Below are positions 18,698-26,372 of a DNA stretch of 64,000 nt, piece after piece. The notes below the pieces were generated by a model, which did not search any database, was not told the origin of the DNA, and saw nothing but the letters and a program-made list of their open reading frames with translations. The position numbers and the translations under genes are program-made. Location: assembly GCA_965206025.1 (NCBI GenBank), contig CBDBIU010000004.1, positions 248,001-312,000 of the forward strand. Direction: 5' to 3'. Numbering within the stretch: the stretch's first letter is position 1; the number at the start of each line of letters is the position of its first letter. This DNA comes from G963668345 sp965206025. Its GTDB lineage: Bacteria; Acidobacteriota; Terriglobia; Bryobacterales; UBA6623.

Positions 18698-19021
18698 CTA
18701 GTCGCTGGCCGGCGGCACAAACCCTTCCATCACTTTTTCGCGTGGCGTCTTTACCTTGGATTTCAGGGGTAGCCGACCGGAATCCACGGGCGTCATGCCA
18801 AAACGCTCAAAGGCTCTCCACAGCGCGGTACGAGTCTTCTCAAGTTGCGCTGCGATCGGGTGAACCCGCTTGGAGTCGGGATTCCGATCAGTGCCGATGG
18901 TGATGAACCCCTCCACAGCAAGTGTTTCGCGCATCTCCCGAACCTGTCCAATCAGGCTACAAAGTTCCTCAATCGCATAGACATCCGTCGACCGTACTGG
19001 GACGCCGTTCTCTTCAAAAAG
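18698..19021 (-). pseudogene. Phage terminase small subunit (P27-type), C-terminal part
   Basis: The frame runs from the ISL3 edge as FEENGVPVRSTDVYAIEELC, then REMRETLAVEGFITIGTDRN and HPIAAQLEKTRTALWRAFER, and ends with a basic tail at 18698. The pattern, with a helical middle and a segment naming position-specific alleles followed by FGMTPVDSGRLPL, is that of P27-family terminase small subunits, which recognise phage DNA for packaging. The N-terminal part is at 20321-20487. Removing ISL3 and one 8-bp duplication rejoins both in frame (160 residues). No large subunit gene is nearby. Confidence 0.82.
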
Positions 19022-20320
19022 GGCTCTTCCGGGTTTTAAGTGGGCGAAGGAGCCAGATCGAGTTTCCCACAGTGGAAGTAGATGGCGTTGATGAAGTTCT
19101 GTTGATTGCGGAAACCGCGCGCCGTGGCCTTGACCCATTGAATCCTTGAGTTCAACCCCTCGCTGACCGCGTTCGTAATGCGGTGTTTCAGATACGTGAG
19201 TATGTTTTCGAGGCGAGCCGTCAACATCCGCGCTACGGTGACCATCGGCGTCAGCCGGCTGCGACTCGCCCAGCCGCGCCATTGCTCGAAGAAAGCTCGC
19301 GCCGCCGATTCGCGACGATAGTCGAACAGCCGCATCGCCGTTTCCTTCAACGCCCACGCCCGCGCCGTTTTCAAGTCGCTTTCGCGCAGCGCGCGGAACT
19401 CGCGCCAGGCGTCCTCGGAAAAGTTCGCCGGATGCCGCAGCCAAGCGTACTTCGTGCCTGTCAAACGTTCGTCGCCGAGGGCCAGTAAACGCTTGTTCTC
19501 CGCCCGCCGCACTTGGTCCACCGCCTTCGCCAGATGCGCCGCGATGTGATATTTGTCGTAAACGATCTTTTTCTCCGATTCGTCGAGATGCTCCCGGGTC
19601 GAGGCGACGTAAGGATCCCACATGTCCATCGCGACGGCCTCGACTCGGGCGAGTTGCTCTGCGCTCAACGTCTTCCAAAAGCCGTCCAGGCTGGCCTGGC
19701 GGCGTCCCTCGGCGACGAACAACACGCGCGAGCGGTTGAGATCGTTGACGACGGTGAGATAGCGATGGCGCTTGCGGAAGCTCTTCTCGTCGACGCCCAG
19801 GTAGGGAATCGGCTCTGCCGCGCGACGTTCGAGCCCACGTTGCACGGCGCGTTCCAGGATGCCGTGAATCTCGTCCCAGCTCAGCGCCAGCAACTCGGCG
19901 ATGCCTTGCTGGCTGGCTTCCTTCAGCCACGAGATCGCGAGAGCTTCAAACAGCGCGGTGAAGCGGCTGGAAGCCTCGGCCCAGGGCAGTCGCACGACGC
20001 GCGGCCCGTGCTCGGAGCAGTCGCTGCGCGGCGGCCGGGCGTGCAGGATCGTGCGGTACTGACAGGTGTCGAGGTGACGCCAGCGGCGTTCGGGCTGATG
20101 ATCGTGGAGTGCGCACACGGCGCTGCATTGGCGGCACGGCCAGCGGACTTGCTCGTCGTGTTCGAGGAAGATGTGGACTTCGCCGTCGGCTCGGCGCAGC
20201 TCCACTCGCGCGACTTTCCAGGGACTTTCGATGCCCAGAATCTGGCGGTATAGCTCGCGGTCTTGCATCCCGCGAGACTACCACCGAGCCACACTCGCCC
20301 ACTAGAAACCCGGAAGAACC
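19022..20320. mobile_element. ISL3-family insertion sequence, copy 1 (1299 bp)
   Basis: The inverted ends read GGCTCTTCCGGGTTTTAAGT at 19022 and, from 20320 inward, GGTTCTTCCGGGTTTCTAGT. A perfect 8-bp duplication TCAAAAAG flanks the element at 19014-19021 and 20321-20328. It splits the terminase small subunit gene. A second copy of the same length lies at 60246-61544. The two copies differ by only about one base in the right end as read here, so movement was recent. Confidence 0.95.
19036..20268 (-). CDS. ISL3-family transposase (copy 1)
   Basis: The 410-residue protein has an N-terminal zinc-finger-like region (WPCRQCSAVCALHD, then DTCQYRT) and a DDE core typical of ISL3: YLGVDEKSFRKRHRYLTVV for the first aspartate, then VAMDMWDPYVASTREHL and, further on, AVSEGLNSRIQWVKATARGF, which carries the glutamate. 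The reading frame is intact from an ATG at 20268 and is the same as that of copy 2 (60260-61492). It is the likely source of the activity that moves the 456-bp elements with matching ends. Confidence 0.95.
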   Translation of the reverse strand: MQDRELYRQILGIESPWKVARVELRRADGEVHIFLEHDEQVRWPCRQCSAVCALHDHQPERRWRHLDTCQYRTILHARPPRSDCSEHGPRVVRLPWAEASSRFTALFEALAISWLKEASQQGIAELLALSWDEIHGILERAVQRGLERRAAEPIPYLGVDEKSFRKRHRYLTVVNDLNRSRVLFVAEGRRQASLDGFWKTLSAEQLARVEAVAMDMWDPYVASTREHLDESEKKIVYDKYHIAAHLAKAVDQVRRAENKRLLALGDERLTGTKYAWLRHPANFSEDAWREFRALRESDLKTARAWALKETAMRLFDYRRESAARAFFEQWRGWASRSRLTPMVTVARMLTARLENILTYLKHRITNAVSEGLNSRIQWVKATARGFRNQQNFINAIYFHCGKLDLAPSPT

Positions 20321-20487
20321 TCAAAAAGAGACTGAACTTCGGCCCAAATTTCATCCTCCTTAAAGTCTGCCGGACAGGCAGGATAGTCACCCGGTAGCTC
20401 AACATCTTGCGGCTGTGCTCGCTTGCCCCGGCCACCATCCAGTATTGCCAAGCCGGGATGCTTCGGTTTTCGGCCTCGTTTCGCCAT
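20321..20487 (-). pseudogene. Phage terminase small subunit (P27-type), N-terminal part
   Basis: The ATG at 20487 opens MAKRGRKPKHPGLAILDGG, the usual basic start of P27-type terminase small subunits, followed by DVELPGDYPACPADFKEDEI. The frame enters the ISL3 element at 20320. The rest of the gene lies at 18698-19021. Known role of the family: binding of packaging-site DNA for a phage large terminase. Because no large terminase, portal or capsid gene is in the window, the gene may have served a satellite rather than a full phage. Confidence 0.8.
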
Positions 20488-20630
20488 TGTTCTCTACCTT
20501 GGGGGGGGTTATAAGCAAATCGCGGGAATTCGAAGTCCGCTGACCGCATGGTCTACGGCGTTTCCTCGCTAGAGATTCGACCCGGCCCTCCCCTGCTTCC
20601 TACATCACCACGCCCGTGGCTGTCTGCGCT

Positions 20631-21251
20631 TCATATTGACCACAACAACACTGACTGAGGTATCCCAGACCTAACTGCCTCTTCCAGAAGCCGCTGGGCT
20701 TTCAGGTTCGGCTTTCCGGGCTCGTGATTCCTAATGGCGTCCTGATACCGGCTTTTTAGCTCAGCTTGGAGCGACTTTCTGGAGTCTGGGGATAGCCCGA
20801 ACTCATTCTCAAGCACCTTGCGGAACCAGGCGTTGTTCTGTGGTTTGTTCCGCGGGTTGGAGAGTTTGCCCTTGAGTACTTGCCGGACGTGGGACCAACT
20901 TTTCGCCCGTTTCGCGAGTCTCAGCCAATCCCATGCCGTCTCAACCGGCTCCGCTTTCCTTGTCGCTTCAAACATCACTCGACACAGCTCCTCTGCGTCG
21001 TTCATCGTCGGTTGATAGAAGCCGTTGTCGAGTCGTCGGTCGTTATGGAATTGCGCCTGGAACTCCGAAGGCTCGACAAGCTCCAATCCTCCGTTTCCCT
21101 CAGCAGCCCGCTCACTGCTATCTTTCTCTGTTTGTTTTCGACCGACGATTGTCTGTTTCTCTGTATGTCTGTGTTTCGAGTGGGTTGCCCGTTCGCTTTG
21201 CCATGGCTTAGCCGTGGGTAAACCCATGGGTTTCACTTGGGTTTCAGGTGG
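20631..21251 (-). pseudogene. DUF1376-type phage replication protein, C-terminal part
   Basis: The frame continues from the interrupted gene at 21716-22057. Its first residues (PPETQVKPMGLPTAK) belong to a charged linker, followed by a C-terminal region with EELCRVMFEATRKAEPVETA and AKRAKSWSHVRQVLKGKLSN. Removing the 456-bp element and one copy of the T8 duplication rejoins the frame and gives 320 residues. The long hydrophilic linker and the helical C-terminus resemble phage replication initiators, but no enzymatic motif is seen. Confidence 0.65.
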
Positions 21252-21259
21252 TTTTTTTT

Positions 21260-21715
21260 GGCTCTTCCGGGTTTTTAGTGGGTGGCCAACGGGTAGCCGG
21301 CTCCTCCATCCTGCCGACCCGACGTCGCCCGCAGTCACATCGGAGCCCAAAAGGCGGCCAAGAAATCCCCAAATACCCTACACGCCAGTCCGGTCGTGGG
21401 CAACTCGTAAAGGGAATAAGACACTGATAAACAGGGAGTTATCTCTTTGAGTGTGGCCACTGGATGACAGTTGTGGATCTGCATTTCACAGCCTTCGGGA
21501 GACTGTACGACTACCTGCCAGCAGCCTTGCTCTACTCGTAACCCTTTGTTTATCAGTAATTCTTTTTGGCCAACGCAGTCGCCGCCCGGCCTTGGGGGCC
21601 GTAGAGTTGTCACGAAGCCCTTGAATGGCACCGAAGCAGGCTCCGGGAGGTCGGCCTCACAGTGGCGAGGGATCCGTCACTCACCGCCGCCAGCCACTAA
21701 AATCCCAGAAGAGCC
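21260..21715. repeat. 456-bp non-autonomous element with ISL3-like ends, copy a
   Basis: The ends are GGCTCTTCCGGGTTTTTAGT at 21260 and, from 21715 inward, GGCTCTTCTGGGATTTTAGT. They are flanked by an 8-bp duplication of T residues (21252-21259 and 21716-21723). The end sequence matches that of the ISL3 elements here, so ISL3 transposase probably moves it. A 98-codon minus-strand frame with GTG start at 21631 is conserved in all three copies. This copy differs from the others at single bases. It interrupts the DUF1376-type gene. Confidence 0.92.
21335..21631 (-). CDS. Conserved 98-residue passenger frame of the 456-bp element (copy a)
   Basis: The frame begins with GTG at 21631 and encodes residues such as VTTLRPPRPGGDCVGQKELL and WQVVVQSPEGCEM. 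It is kept in all three element copies with only one or two changes. No known domain is recognised, no strong ribosome-binding site precedes it, and recent amplification alone could explain the conservation, so translation is uncertain. It has no transposase character. Confidence 0.3.
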   Translation of the reverse strand: MPFKGFVTTLRPPRPGGDCVGQKELLINKGLRVEQGCWQVVVQSPEGCEMQIHNCHPVATLKEITPCLSVSYSLYELPTTGLACRVFGDFLAAFWAPM

Positions 21716-22057
21716 TTTTTTTTTAGGCCTGCCCCCCTTGCGCGCGTTCTCGGCCTGTTTCTTCATGAACTTACAGGCTTCATTCCGCACCTTCGTTGCG
21801 CCCTCATTCATCAGACGCCCGTCTTTGCTGTTCTTGAACTTTTTCGAAACGCGCGGCCAGATGGTTTCGAACTCGTTTTCATCAGTGCCAAGAATTCGTG
21901 TCAGCAAGGCGGGGTCAGAGGGGATTGAACCGTGGACTGAAGCGTGGTCGAACAAGTCGCGAAAAGCCCCGCGCTCCGCAAGACTCATCGATAGCCGGGT
22001 CTCGCCACTCAGCCACCGGTCGGGGTACGACTTCACCCAGGTTGGACGGTTCGGCAT
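21716..22057 (-). pseudogene. DUF1376-type phage replication protein, N-terminal part
   Basis: The ATG at 22057 lies seven bases after a GGAGG site; the GTG at 22063 is less likely. The protein starts MPNRPTWVKSYPDRWLSGET and has the segment SLAERGAFRDLFDHASVHGS with IPSDPALLTRILGTDENEFE, which matches the DUF1376 domain found in phage replication proteins of the YdaU type. A tail rich in lysine and arginine (KKQAENARKGGRPKKK) leads to the insertion point. The gene is cut by the 456-bp element at a run of A codons. Confidence 0.78.
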
Positions 22058-22276
22058 AGCCACACCTCCGGGAACTACCCACTACTACCTGCCGTTGTTG
22101 CTTCCTTCTGCTCTTGGCGAACCCACTCTTGAAGAACGTCCGCCGGTATGAATCACGGCTCGGCGTCCTACGCTTCCAGCAGCGCTAACACGGGCACGCG
22201 GAGGCGTAGCCTCCCGCCGGGCAAGTGGCGTCCACACGTCCGTGATCGAGGCTCCTCATCGAGGAGCTGGCGAAGA

Positions 22277-22483
22277 CTAGCCATCGTTCACCATCAGCCC
22301 ACCGGTCCGCAGAAGTTCCTCAAACCTTTCGCGAGGGATAAGGAGCCTACGACCCCACCGAAGACTGGGGACATCCCCCCTTCTTACAGCGGCGTAGAAG
22401 GCGTTCCGGGAGATTTTATCCTTGCCCACGATGGCGTGAGCCTCGTCAACCCGGAGCGTGGCGCTGGGATTTTTCTGATCCAT
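22277..22483 (-). CDS. Excisionase-like helix-turn-helix protein
   Basis: The ATG at 22483 follows GGAAGAGGG and gives a 68-residue protein. LRVDEAHAIVGKDKISRNAF followed by YAAVRRGDVPSLRWGRRLLI is a MerR/excisionase-type winged HTH (HTH_17), with RERFEEL at the end. Such proteins help integrases to excise prophages or satellites, or act as repressors. It is divergent from the zinc-ribbon and integrase genes, sharing the promoter region 22484-22573, which is the classic placement of a lysogeny switch. Confidence 0.8.
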   Translation of the reverse strand: MDQKNPSATLRVDEAHAIVGKDKISRNAFYAAVRRGDVPSLRWGRRLLIPRERFEELLRTGGLMVNDG

Positions 22484-22532
22484 GTCTGTACCCTCTTCCT
22501 TTGATACTGCTTGAAGCATACCACCTCGTCTC

Positions 22533-22561
22533 TTGACAGTCGACACGTAGCGATGTATTAT
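22533..22561 (+). promoter_or_regulatory. Sigma-70-type promoter for the zinc-ribbon and integrase genes
   Basis: TTGACA (22533-22538) and TATTAT (22556-22561) are separated by 17 bases, close to ideal. Transcription would start near 22568. The first in-frame ATG at 22574 is only a few bases later and has no Shine-Dalgarno sequence, so the mRNA may be leaderless. The reverse strand in the same place contains TATAAT (22562-22557), which could serve the divergent HTH gene. Confidence 0.6.
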
Positions 22562-22573
22562 ATCCGTATCGCG

Positions 22574-23566
22574 ATGAGCGCTCCCCTCTATCAGTTCCAA
22601 TGGACCCTACCCGACGCTGGCTACGAAGTCATCGAAACAAGCTGGACGGACGAAGATCGCAAGGCCCAAGAGAGCCAGGCCTTCCTTGCAGAGAGGATGG
22701 ACCTTGCCAATCGCAAGGCCTGGACCTACGTGCCGCTTGAAGCAGAAACCGGTCTCTTTAAGGAATTTGCCGCACTCTACCCTGCCACGGACGACAAAGT
22801 AGTTCGATTCGCTAACCGGCATGGTTGGCTCGGAGTCGAGCACCGCCGTGTGAGCCGAATCTACCCGGAGTCAAGGGTCCCCATCGGCGTTTTCACTTGG
22901 ATGTTTGGAGAGCCGCTCGTCACCTGGCAGCACCAAATCGAACGAATGCATCACTTGGTCAGACTGTGGCAGGCCGCGTCTGACGGTGACGACAGCGTCT
23001 TGGCAGAGTACATCGAGTGGAAAAGCGACCCGGGTACCGGGCGACCGACTTCGGTCTCGTACTGGGAACCCACCTCAGGTCTAGGCATCATCGAACCCAC
23101 TCAGAGTTTCAGCTTGATCGCCTCGGAGATCCATCGACCAGAGCTATTCGGCGACTTCACGAGAGGCGATCATGTCGGACCTGCCCTCCATGCGCTGCAA
23201 CGGGAGATCAACAAGACCTTCGAAAAGCATCCTGCAAATCCCCGCCTACTGTGGGACCCGGATTACAAACGAATGAGCCTTTACCTAGCTCCAACTACCC
23301 TACTAGGCGCGCTCTGGTTGCAGTTCGCGCAGGCGATCGAGGGGAACAAGCAGTACCGTCAATGCGAGCAGTGCCGCCGGTGGTTCGAGGTCGGAGCACA
23401 GGTCCGAGAAGACGCGAAGTTCTGCCAGAGTGCGTGTCGATCGAAGGCCTACCGCGAACGACAGAAGACGGCGCGGAAGTTGCGCAGTGAGGGGGTACCC
23501 GTGCGAGAAATCGCACGGCGGCTAGAGTCTCACGGTAAGACAGTCACAAGGTGGATAAAGACATGA
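22574..23566 (+). CDS. Zinc-ribbon/CGNR-like protein upstream of integrase
   Basis: From the ATG at 22574 the protein has 330 residues. Its C-terminal part contains a zinc-ribbon-like cluster, CEQCRRWFEVGAQVREDAKF, followed by C-Q-S-A-C and SKAYRERQ, and then an HTH-like SEGVPVREIARRLESHGKTV. The N-terminal 200 residues are not recognised. The stop overlaps the integrase start by four bases (ATGA), so the two are co-transcribed and coupled. A role as a regulator or as partner of the integrase is inferred. Similar genes accompany integrases in several bacterial genomic islands, but I cannot name the family. Confidence 0.78.
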   Translation: MSAPLYQFQWTLPDAGYEVIETSWTDEDRKAQESQAFLAERMDLANRKAWTYVPLEAETGLFKEFAALYPATDDKVVRFANRHGWLGVEHRRVSRIYPESRVPIGVFTWMFGEPLVTWQHQIERMHHLVRLWQAASDGDDSVLAEYIEWKSDPGTGRPTSVSYWEPTSGLGIIEPTQSFSLIASEIHRPELFGDFTRGDHVGPALHALQREINKTFEKHPANPRLLWDPDYKRMSLYLAPTTLLGALWLQFAQAIEGNKQYRQCEQCRRWFEVGAQVREDAKFCQSACRSKAYRERQKTARKLRSEGVPVREIARRLESHGKTVTRWIKT

Positions 23567-24723
23567 CAGGACACATTCGTAAACGCGGCGAAAGAAGCTG
23601 GGCAATCCTCCTGGACCTGCCAAGGGGCCCAGACCTCAAGCGCCGCAGAAAGTGGCACACGGTCCACGGCACCAAGAAGGACGCACAGCGCAAGCGGAAT
23701 GAACTGCTCCACCAGCTCGAAACAGGCGCGTACGTCGAGCAGACAAGGATGACCCTGAAGGAATTTCTCTCTCGCTGGCTTGGGTCGATCGAGAGCAAGG
23801 TCGGTGCCAAGACCCTTGAGAGGTACCAGCAGCTCGCCGACCATCACATCATCCCGCGTCTCGGTACGATCCCCCTACCGCGGCTGCAGCCGTTAGCACT
23901 CCAAGAATTCTACGAGGACAGGTTGCGGAACGGACGCCGGAAGGGCGCGGGCGGGCTCTCGCCCCAAACTGTCCTTCACATCCATCGCATCCTACGCGCA
24001 TCGTTGGCACAGGCTGTTCGTTGGCAGCTCCTCGCAAGAAACCCAGCCGATGGAGTCGATCCCCCTAAGGTCGAACCAAAGGAAATGAGCACACTCGACG
24101 AACCGGCTACTGCCTGGCTGTTCACGGCCGCCGAAGGAACTCGCTTCTATGTTCCAATCGTGCTGGAGGCAACCCTCGGAATACGTCGGGGCGAGATACT
24201 CGGGCTCAAATGGACGGATCTTCACCTAGGTGCTGCCATGGCAACCATTTGTCGCTCTCTTCAGCAGACAAGGGCGGGACTCAAGGAAAAGATGCCCAAA
24301 AACGGGAAAGGGCGGCCTGTCAGCCTTCCTAGGTTGACCGTTGATGTGCTGCGCGACCACAGCAAGGCTCAAGACGAGCTGAAGATGCTTTTGGGGAAGG
24401 ATTACCAGAACCAAGACCTCGTTTGCCCGCTGCCAGACGGTCGCCCGTGGCCGCCTGATGATTTTTCATCCGCATTCGGGCGCTTCCGAAAGAAGTGCGG
24501 GCTCAAGATTCGGTTTCACGACCTCAGGCATTCGCACGCTACCCAACTCCTTGGGCAAGGCGTCAATCCGAAGGTTGTCAGCGAGCGGCTAGGACATTCG
24601 AGCGTCCAAATCACGCTGGATCGCTACAGCCACGTGATGCCCAGCATCCAAGAGGATGCCGCCCAGAAGATCGATACGGTGTTGCGGCAAGAAATCGAGA
24701 AACAGCGGAACATTGTGTCCTAG
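23563..24723 (+). CDS. int: Tyrosine-family site-specific integrase
   Basis: The 386-residue protein has an N-terminal AP2-like arm-binding part (HIRKRGERSWAILLDL), a SAM-like core-binding domain (MTLKEFLSRWLGSIESKVGA) and the catalytic domain with R208/R209 (GIRRGEILGLKW), H319-x2-R322 (HDLRHSHATQ), H345 (LGHSS) and the nucleophile Y355 (DRYSHV). I chose the ATG at 23563, overlapping the previous stop; the GTG at 23551 is also in frame. It ends 65 bases from the tRNA-Thr 3' end, the expected attachment site. All catalytic residues are present, so the enzyme should be active. Confidence 0.95.
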   Translation: MTGHIRKRGERSWAILLDLPRGPDLKRRRKWHTVHGTKKDAQRKRNELLHQLETGAYVEQTRMTLKEFLSRWLGSIESKVGAKTLERYQQLADHHIIPRLGTIPLPRLQPLALQEFYEDRLRNGRRKGAGGLSPQTVLHIHRILRASLAQAVRWQLLARNPADGVDPPKVEPKEMSTLDEPATAWLFTAAEGTRFYVPIVLEATLGIRRGEILGLKWTDLHLGAAMATICRSLQQTRAGLKEKMPKNGKGRPVSLPRLTVDVLRDHSKAQDELKMLLGKDYQNQDLVCPLPDGRPWPPDDFSSAFGRFRKKCGLKIRFHDLRHSHATQLLGQGVNPKVVSERLGHSSVQITLDRYSHVMPSIQEDAAQKIDTVLRQEIEKQRNIVS

Positions 24724-24744
24724 GGTTGCAAAATGGTTGCAACC
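24724..24744. repeat. 8-bp perfect dyad between integrase and tRNA-Thr
   Basis: GGTTGCAA (24724-24731) and TTGCAACC (24737-24744) are perfect reverse complements around AATGG. The dyad starts right after the integrase stop and no T-run follows, so it may be an arm-type integrase site or part of the attachment region rather than a terminator. Confidence 0.45.
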
Positions 24745-24788
24745 GACCGGCTGAGAGGGCGGTCCGTCTTCCTAAGTTACTGAAAAGA

Positions 24789-24864
24789 TGGAGCCACGGG
24801 TCGGACTCGAACCGACGACCTGCGGTTTACGAAACCGCTGCTCTACCAACTGAGCTACCGTGGC
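24789..24864 (-). tRNA. tRNA-Thr (CGT)
   Basis: Read on the minus strand the 76-base gene starts GCCACGGTAGCTCAGTTGGT, has the anticodon loop TTCGTAA (anticodon CGT) closed by GCGGT/ACCGC, a T-arm with GGTTCGAGTC, and ends CCGTGGCT followed by an encoded CCA. All four stems pair. Its 3' end faces the integrase gene, which is the usual situation for a tRNA used as an attachment site. Confidence 0.97.
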
Positions 24865-24922
24865 GAGGATAAGGGCAAGCTTTCGCCCATCTTAACATAG
24901 GGTTTGAAGGTCGGCCTGACGC

Positions 24923-25160
24923 GTTGTCCCATGCAAGATGACCCTGAACGGGTGGAGTGTTTCCAACACAAAATGACCCTGAAACCACGACAACCGGGAG
25001 CGGGCGCGCCGCGGGGAATGCGAGTCGCCATGCGGCATGCCGAACGTCTCACGCTGCCCGAGATGCGCGAATTCGCAGCCTCCAGCGGCAGCCGCACCTT
25101 TGTCGCTGAGCGCAAGGAAGTAGTGACGAGCCTACGGCGTGCTTTGGCCGTCAGGTGGTG
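24923..25160 (+). pseudogene. Remnant of an integrase-core IS: end repeats plus transposase start
   Basis: Two tandem units like the ends of the IS at 10407-11977 occur here: CATGCAAGATGACCCTGAAC (24930-24949) and, after a short gap, an ACACAAAATGACCCTGAA unit ending near 24982. A frame from the ATG at 25018 or 25032 then encodes RLTLPEMREFAASSGSRTFV and later KEVVTSLRRAL, similar in layout to the first ~45 residues of that transposase. Homology stops near 25146. The following CCGTCAGGTGGTG resembles the end of the ~200-bp repeat family, so a second element may have truncated it. Confidence 0.6.
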
Positions 25161-25220
25161 GGAAAGCCGTGTTTGTCATGATGGTTTTCCCGTGAAGCCC
25201 GATCCCGCTCAGAGGCGGGA

Positions 25221-26372
25221 TCAAGATTTGACAAGCGTGCCGAGAGCCTCGTCAAGCTTCCCCAAATCGTCTTCATTATTGAAAAAGTGGGGCGAGACAC
25301 GGAGGTTTCCCCGGCGGGCTGCTACGGCGATACAAGCGCGGCGCAGCCCGGCAGCCAACGTTGACATATCCAGTCCGGGAAACTGTGCCGTAACGACCGG
25401 CGAGTCGTAGTAAGGATGTTGATCGTAGCGCAGGATGCCGCCGTGTGCTCGCAGGACGTGGCGAGTTTTTGCGGCCAGCTCGAGGACTCGCTTCTCGATC
25501 TCCGCCGGACCGAGCGACGCTAGCATCTCCAGCACAGCTCCCATGGCGTAAATCCCGGCGAAATTCTGTCCGCCCCCTTCGTACTTCATGGCGCTCCGAG
25601 GAAGCTCCGGCAGACCCTCATGCAGGTGATCAACGCTACGCCAGTCCTTATGGCTGCGCCAGCTGTAGAGACTCGGCGCCAGCCATTCCCGCACTTGCGC
25701 GCGAACATAGGCGAAGCCGATCCCCATGGGACACAGCAGCCACTTATAGCCGTGTACGGCGAGCACGTCGGGCTGGGCCGCTTTGATGTCCATCTCGAGC
25801 GCCCCGACGCTCTGCGTGCCGTCCAGAAAGAACAATACGTTGCGTTCGCGGAGCGCCGGGCCGATTTCCTTCAGCGGTAAACGAAGGCCGCTTGAATAGT
25901 TCACCGAGCTCAGGATCACGAGTTTCGTTCGGTCGGTAATCTCGGCGAGGAACTTGTCCACCGAGAAGGGCCCTTCAGGCACTTCTGTTTGCGTATACTT
26001 GACGCCACGCTGCTCTAGAACTCTGGCGAAATACTCGTTGTTGGGAAACTCGTGAGGCAGGGTAACTACGTGGTCGCCGGGAGTCCATCGGATGCCATTG
26101 ACTACCCAGGAGAGCGCCGTGGCGGTGTTCGGGATAAAGGCGACATCGTCCGGCTCGGCCCCGATGAGTTCGGCGGCTTGGGCGCGCACGGCATCCGCAT
26201 CGCTATACCAGTCGAGAAAGTCTAGGCAGGCTTCCTGCTCCCGACGGCGGAAGTGGTTCGCGGCGGCTTCGACGGCGCAGGTGGGCAAAGGCCCGAACGT
26301 GGCGGTGTTGAGATAGGCCCATTTCTTTAGAACCGGGAACTGCGCGCGAACCGTTAGCCAATCCGTGATCAT
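25221..26372 (-). CDS. Aminotransferase class V family protein (cysteine desulfurase-like)
   Basis: The 383-residue protein has the fold-type I PLP pattern: YLNTATFGPLPTCAVEAAAN at the start, VAFIPNTATALSWVVNGI for phosphate binding, LFFLDGTQSVGALEMDIK with the PLP aspartate, and VHGYKWLLCPMGIGFAYVR with the PLP lysine. Members of this family act as desulfurases, kynureninase-like enzymes or isopenicillin epimerase-like lyases. The substrate cannot be set from sequence and no iron-sulfur gene is adjacent. The ATG at 26372 follows AGGA; the frame extends nine codons upstream. Confidence 0.88.
   Translation of the reverse strand: MITDWLTVRAQFPVLKKWAYLNTATFGPLPTCAVEAAANHFRRREQEACLDFLDWYSDADAVRAQAAELIGAEPDDVAFIPNTATALSWVVNGIRWTPGDHVVTLPHEFPNNEYFARVLEQRGVKYTQTEVPEGPFSVDKFLAEITDRTKLVILSSVNYSSGLRLPLKEIGPALRERNVLFFLDGTQSVGALEMDIKAAQPDVLAVHGYKWLLCPMGIGFAYVRAQVREWLAPSLYSWRSHKDWRSVDHLHEGLPELPRSAMKYEGGGQNFAGIYAMGAVLEMLASLGPAEIEKRVLELAAKTRHVLRAHGGILRYDQHPYYDSPVVTAQFPGLDMSTLAAGLRRACIAVAARRGNLRVSPHFFNNEDDLGKLDEALGTLVKS

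Noticed and set aside
18600..18720. Search for a distal copy of the tRNA-Thr 3' end as attachment site
   Set aside because: No stretch matching the tRNA end was found here, so no attachment site is claimed.
18698..19930. A long open frame on the minus strand overlapping most of the ISL3 transposase
   Set aside because: Only its last ~100 codons are real (terminase fragment); the rest is a GC-rich frame opposite or beside the transposase gene.
22148..22504. A plus-strand frame of 118 codons
   Set aside because: It is antisense to the excisionase-like gene and has no family character.
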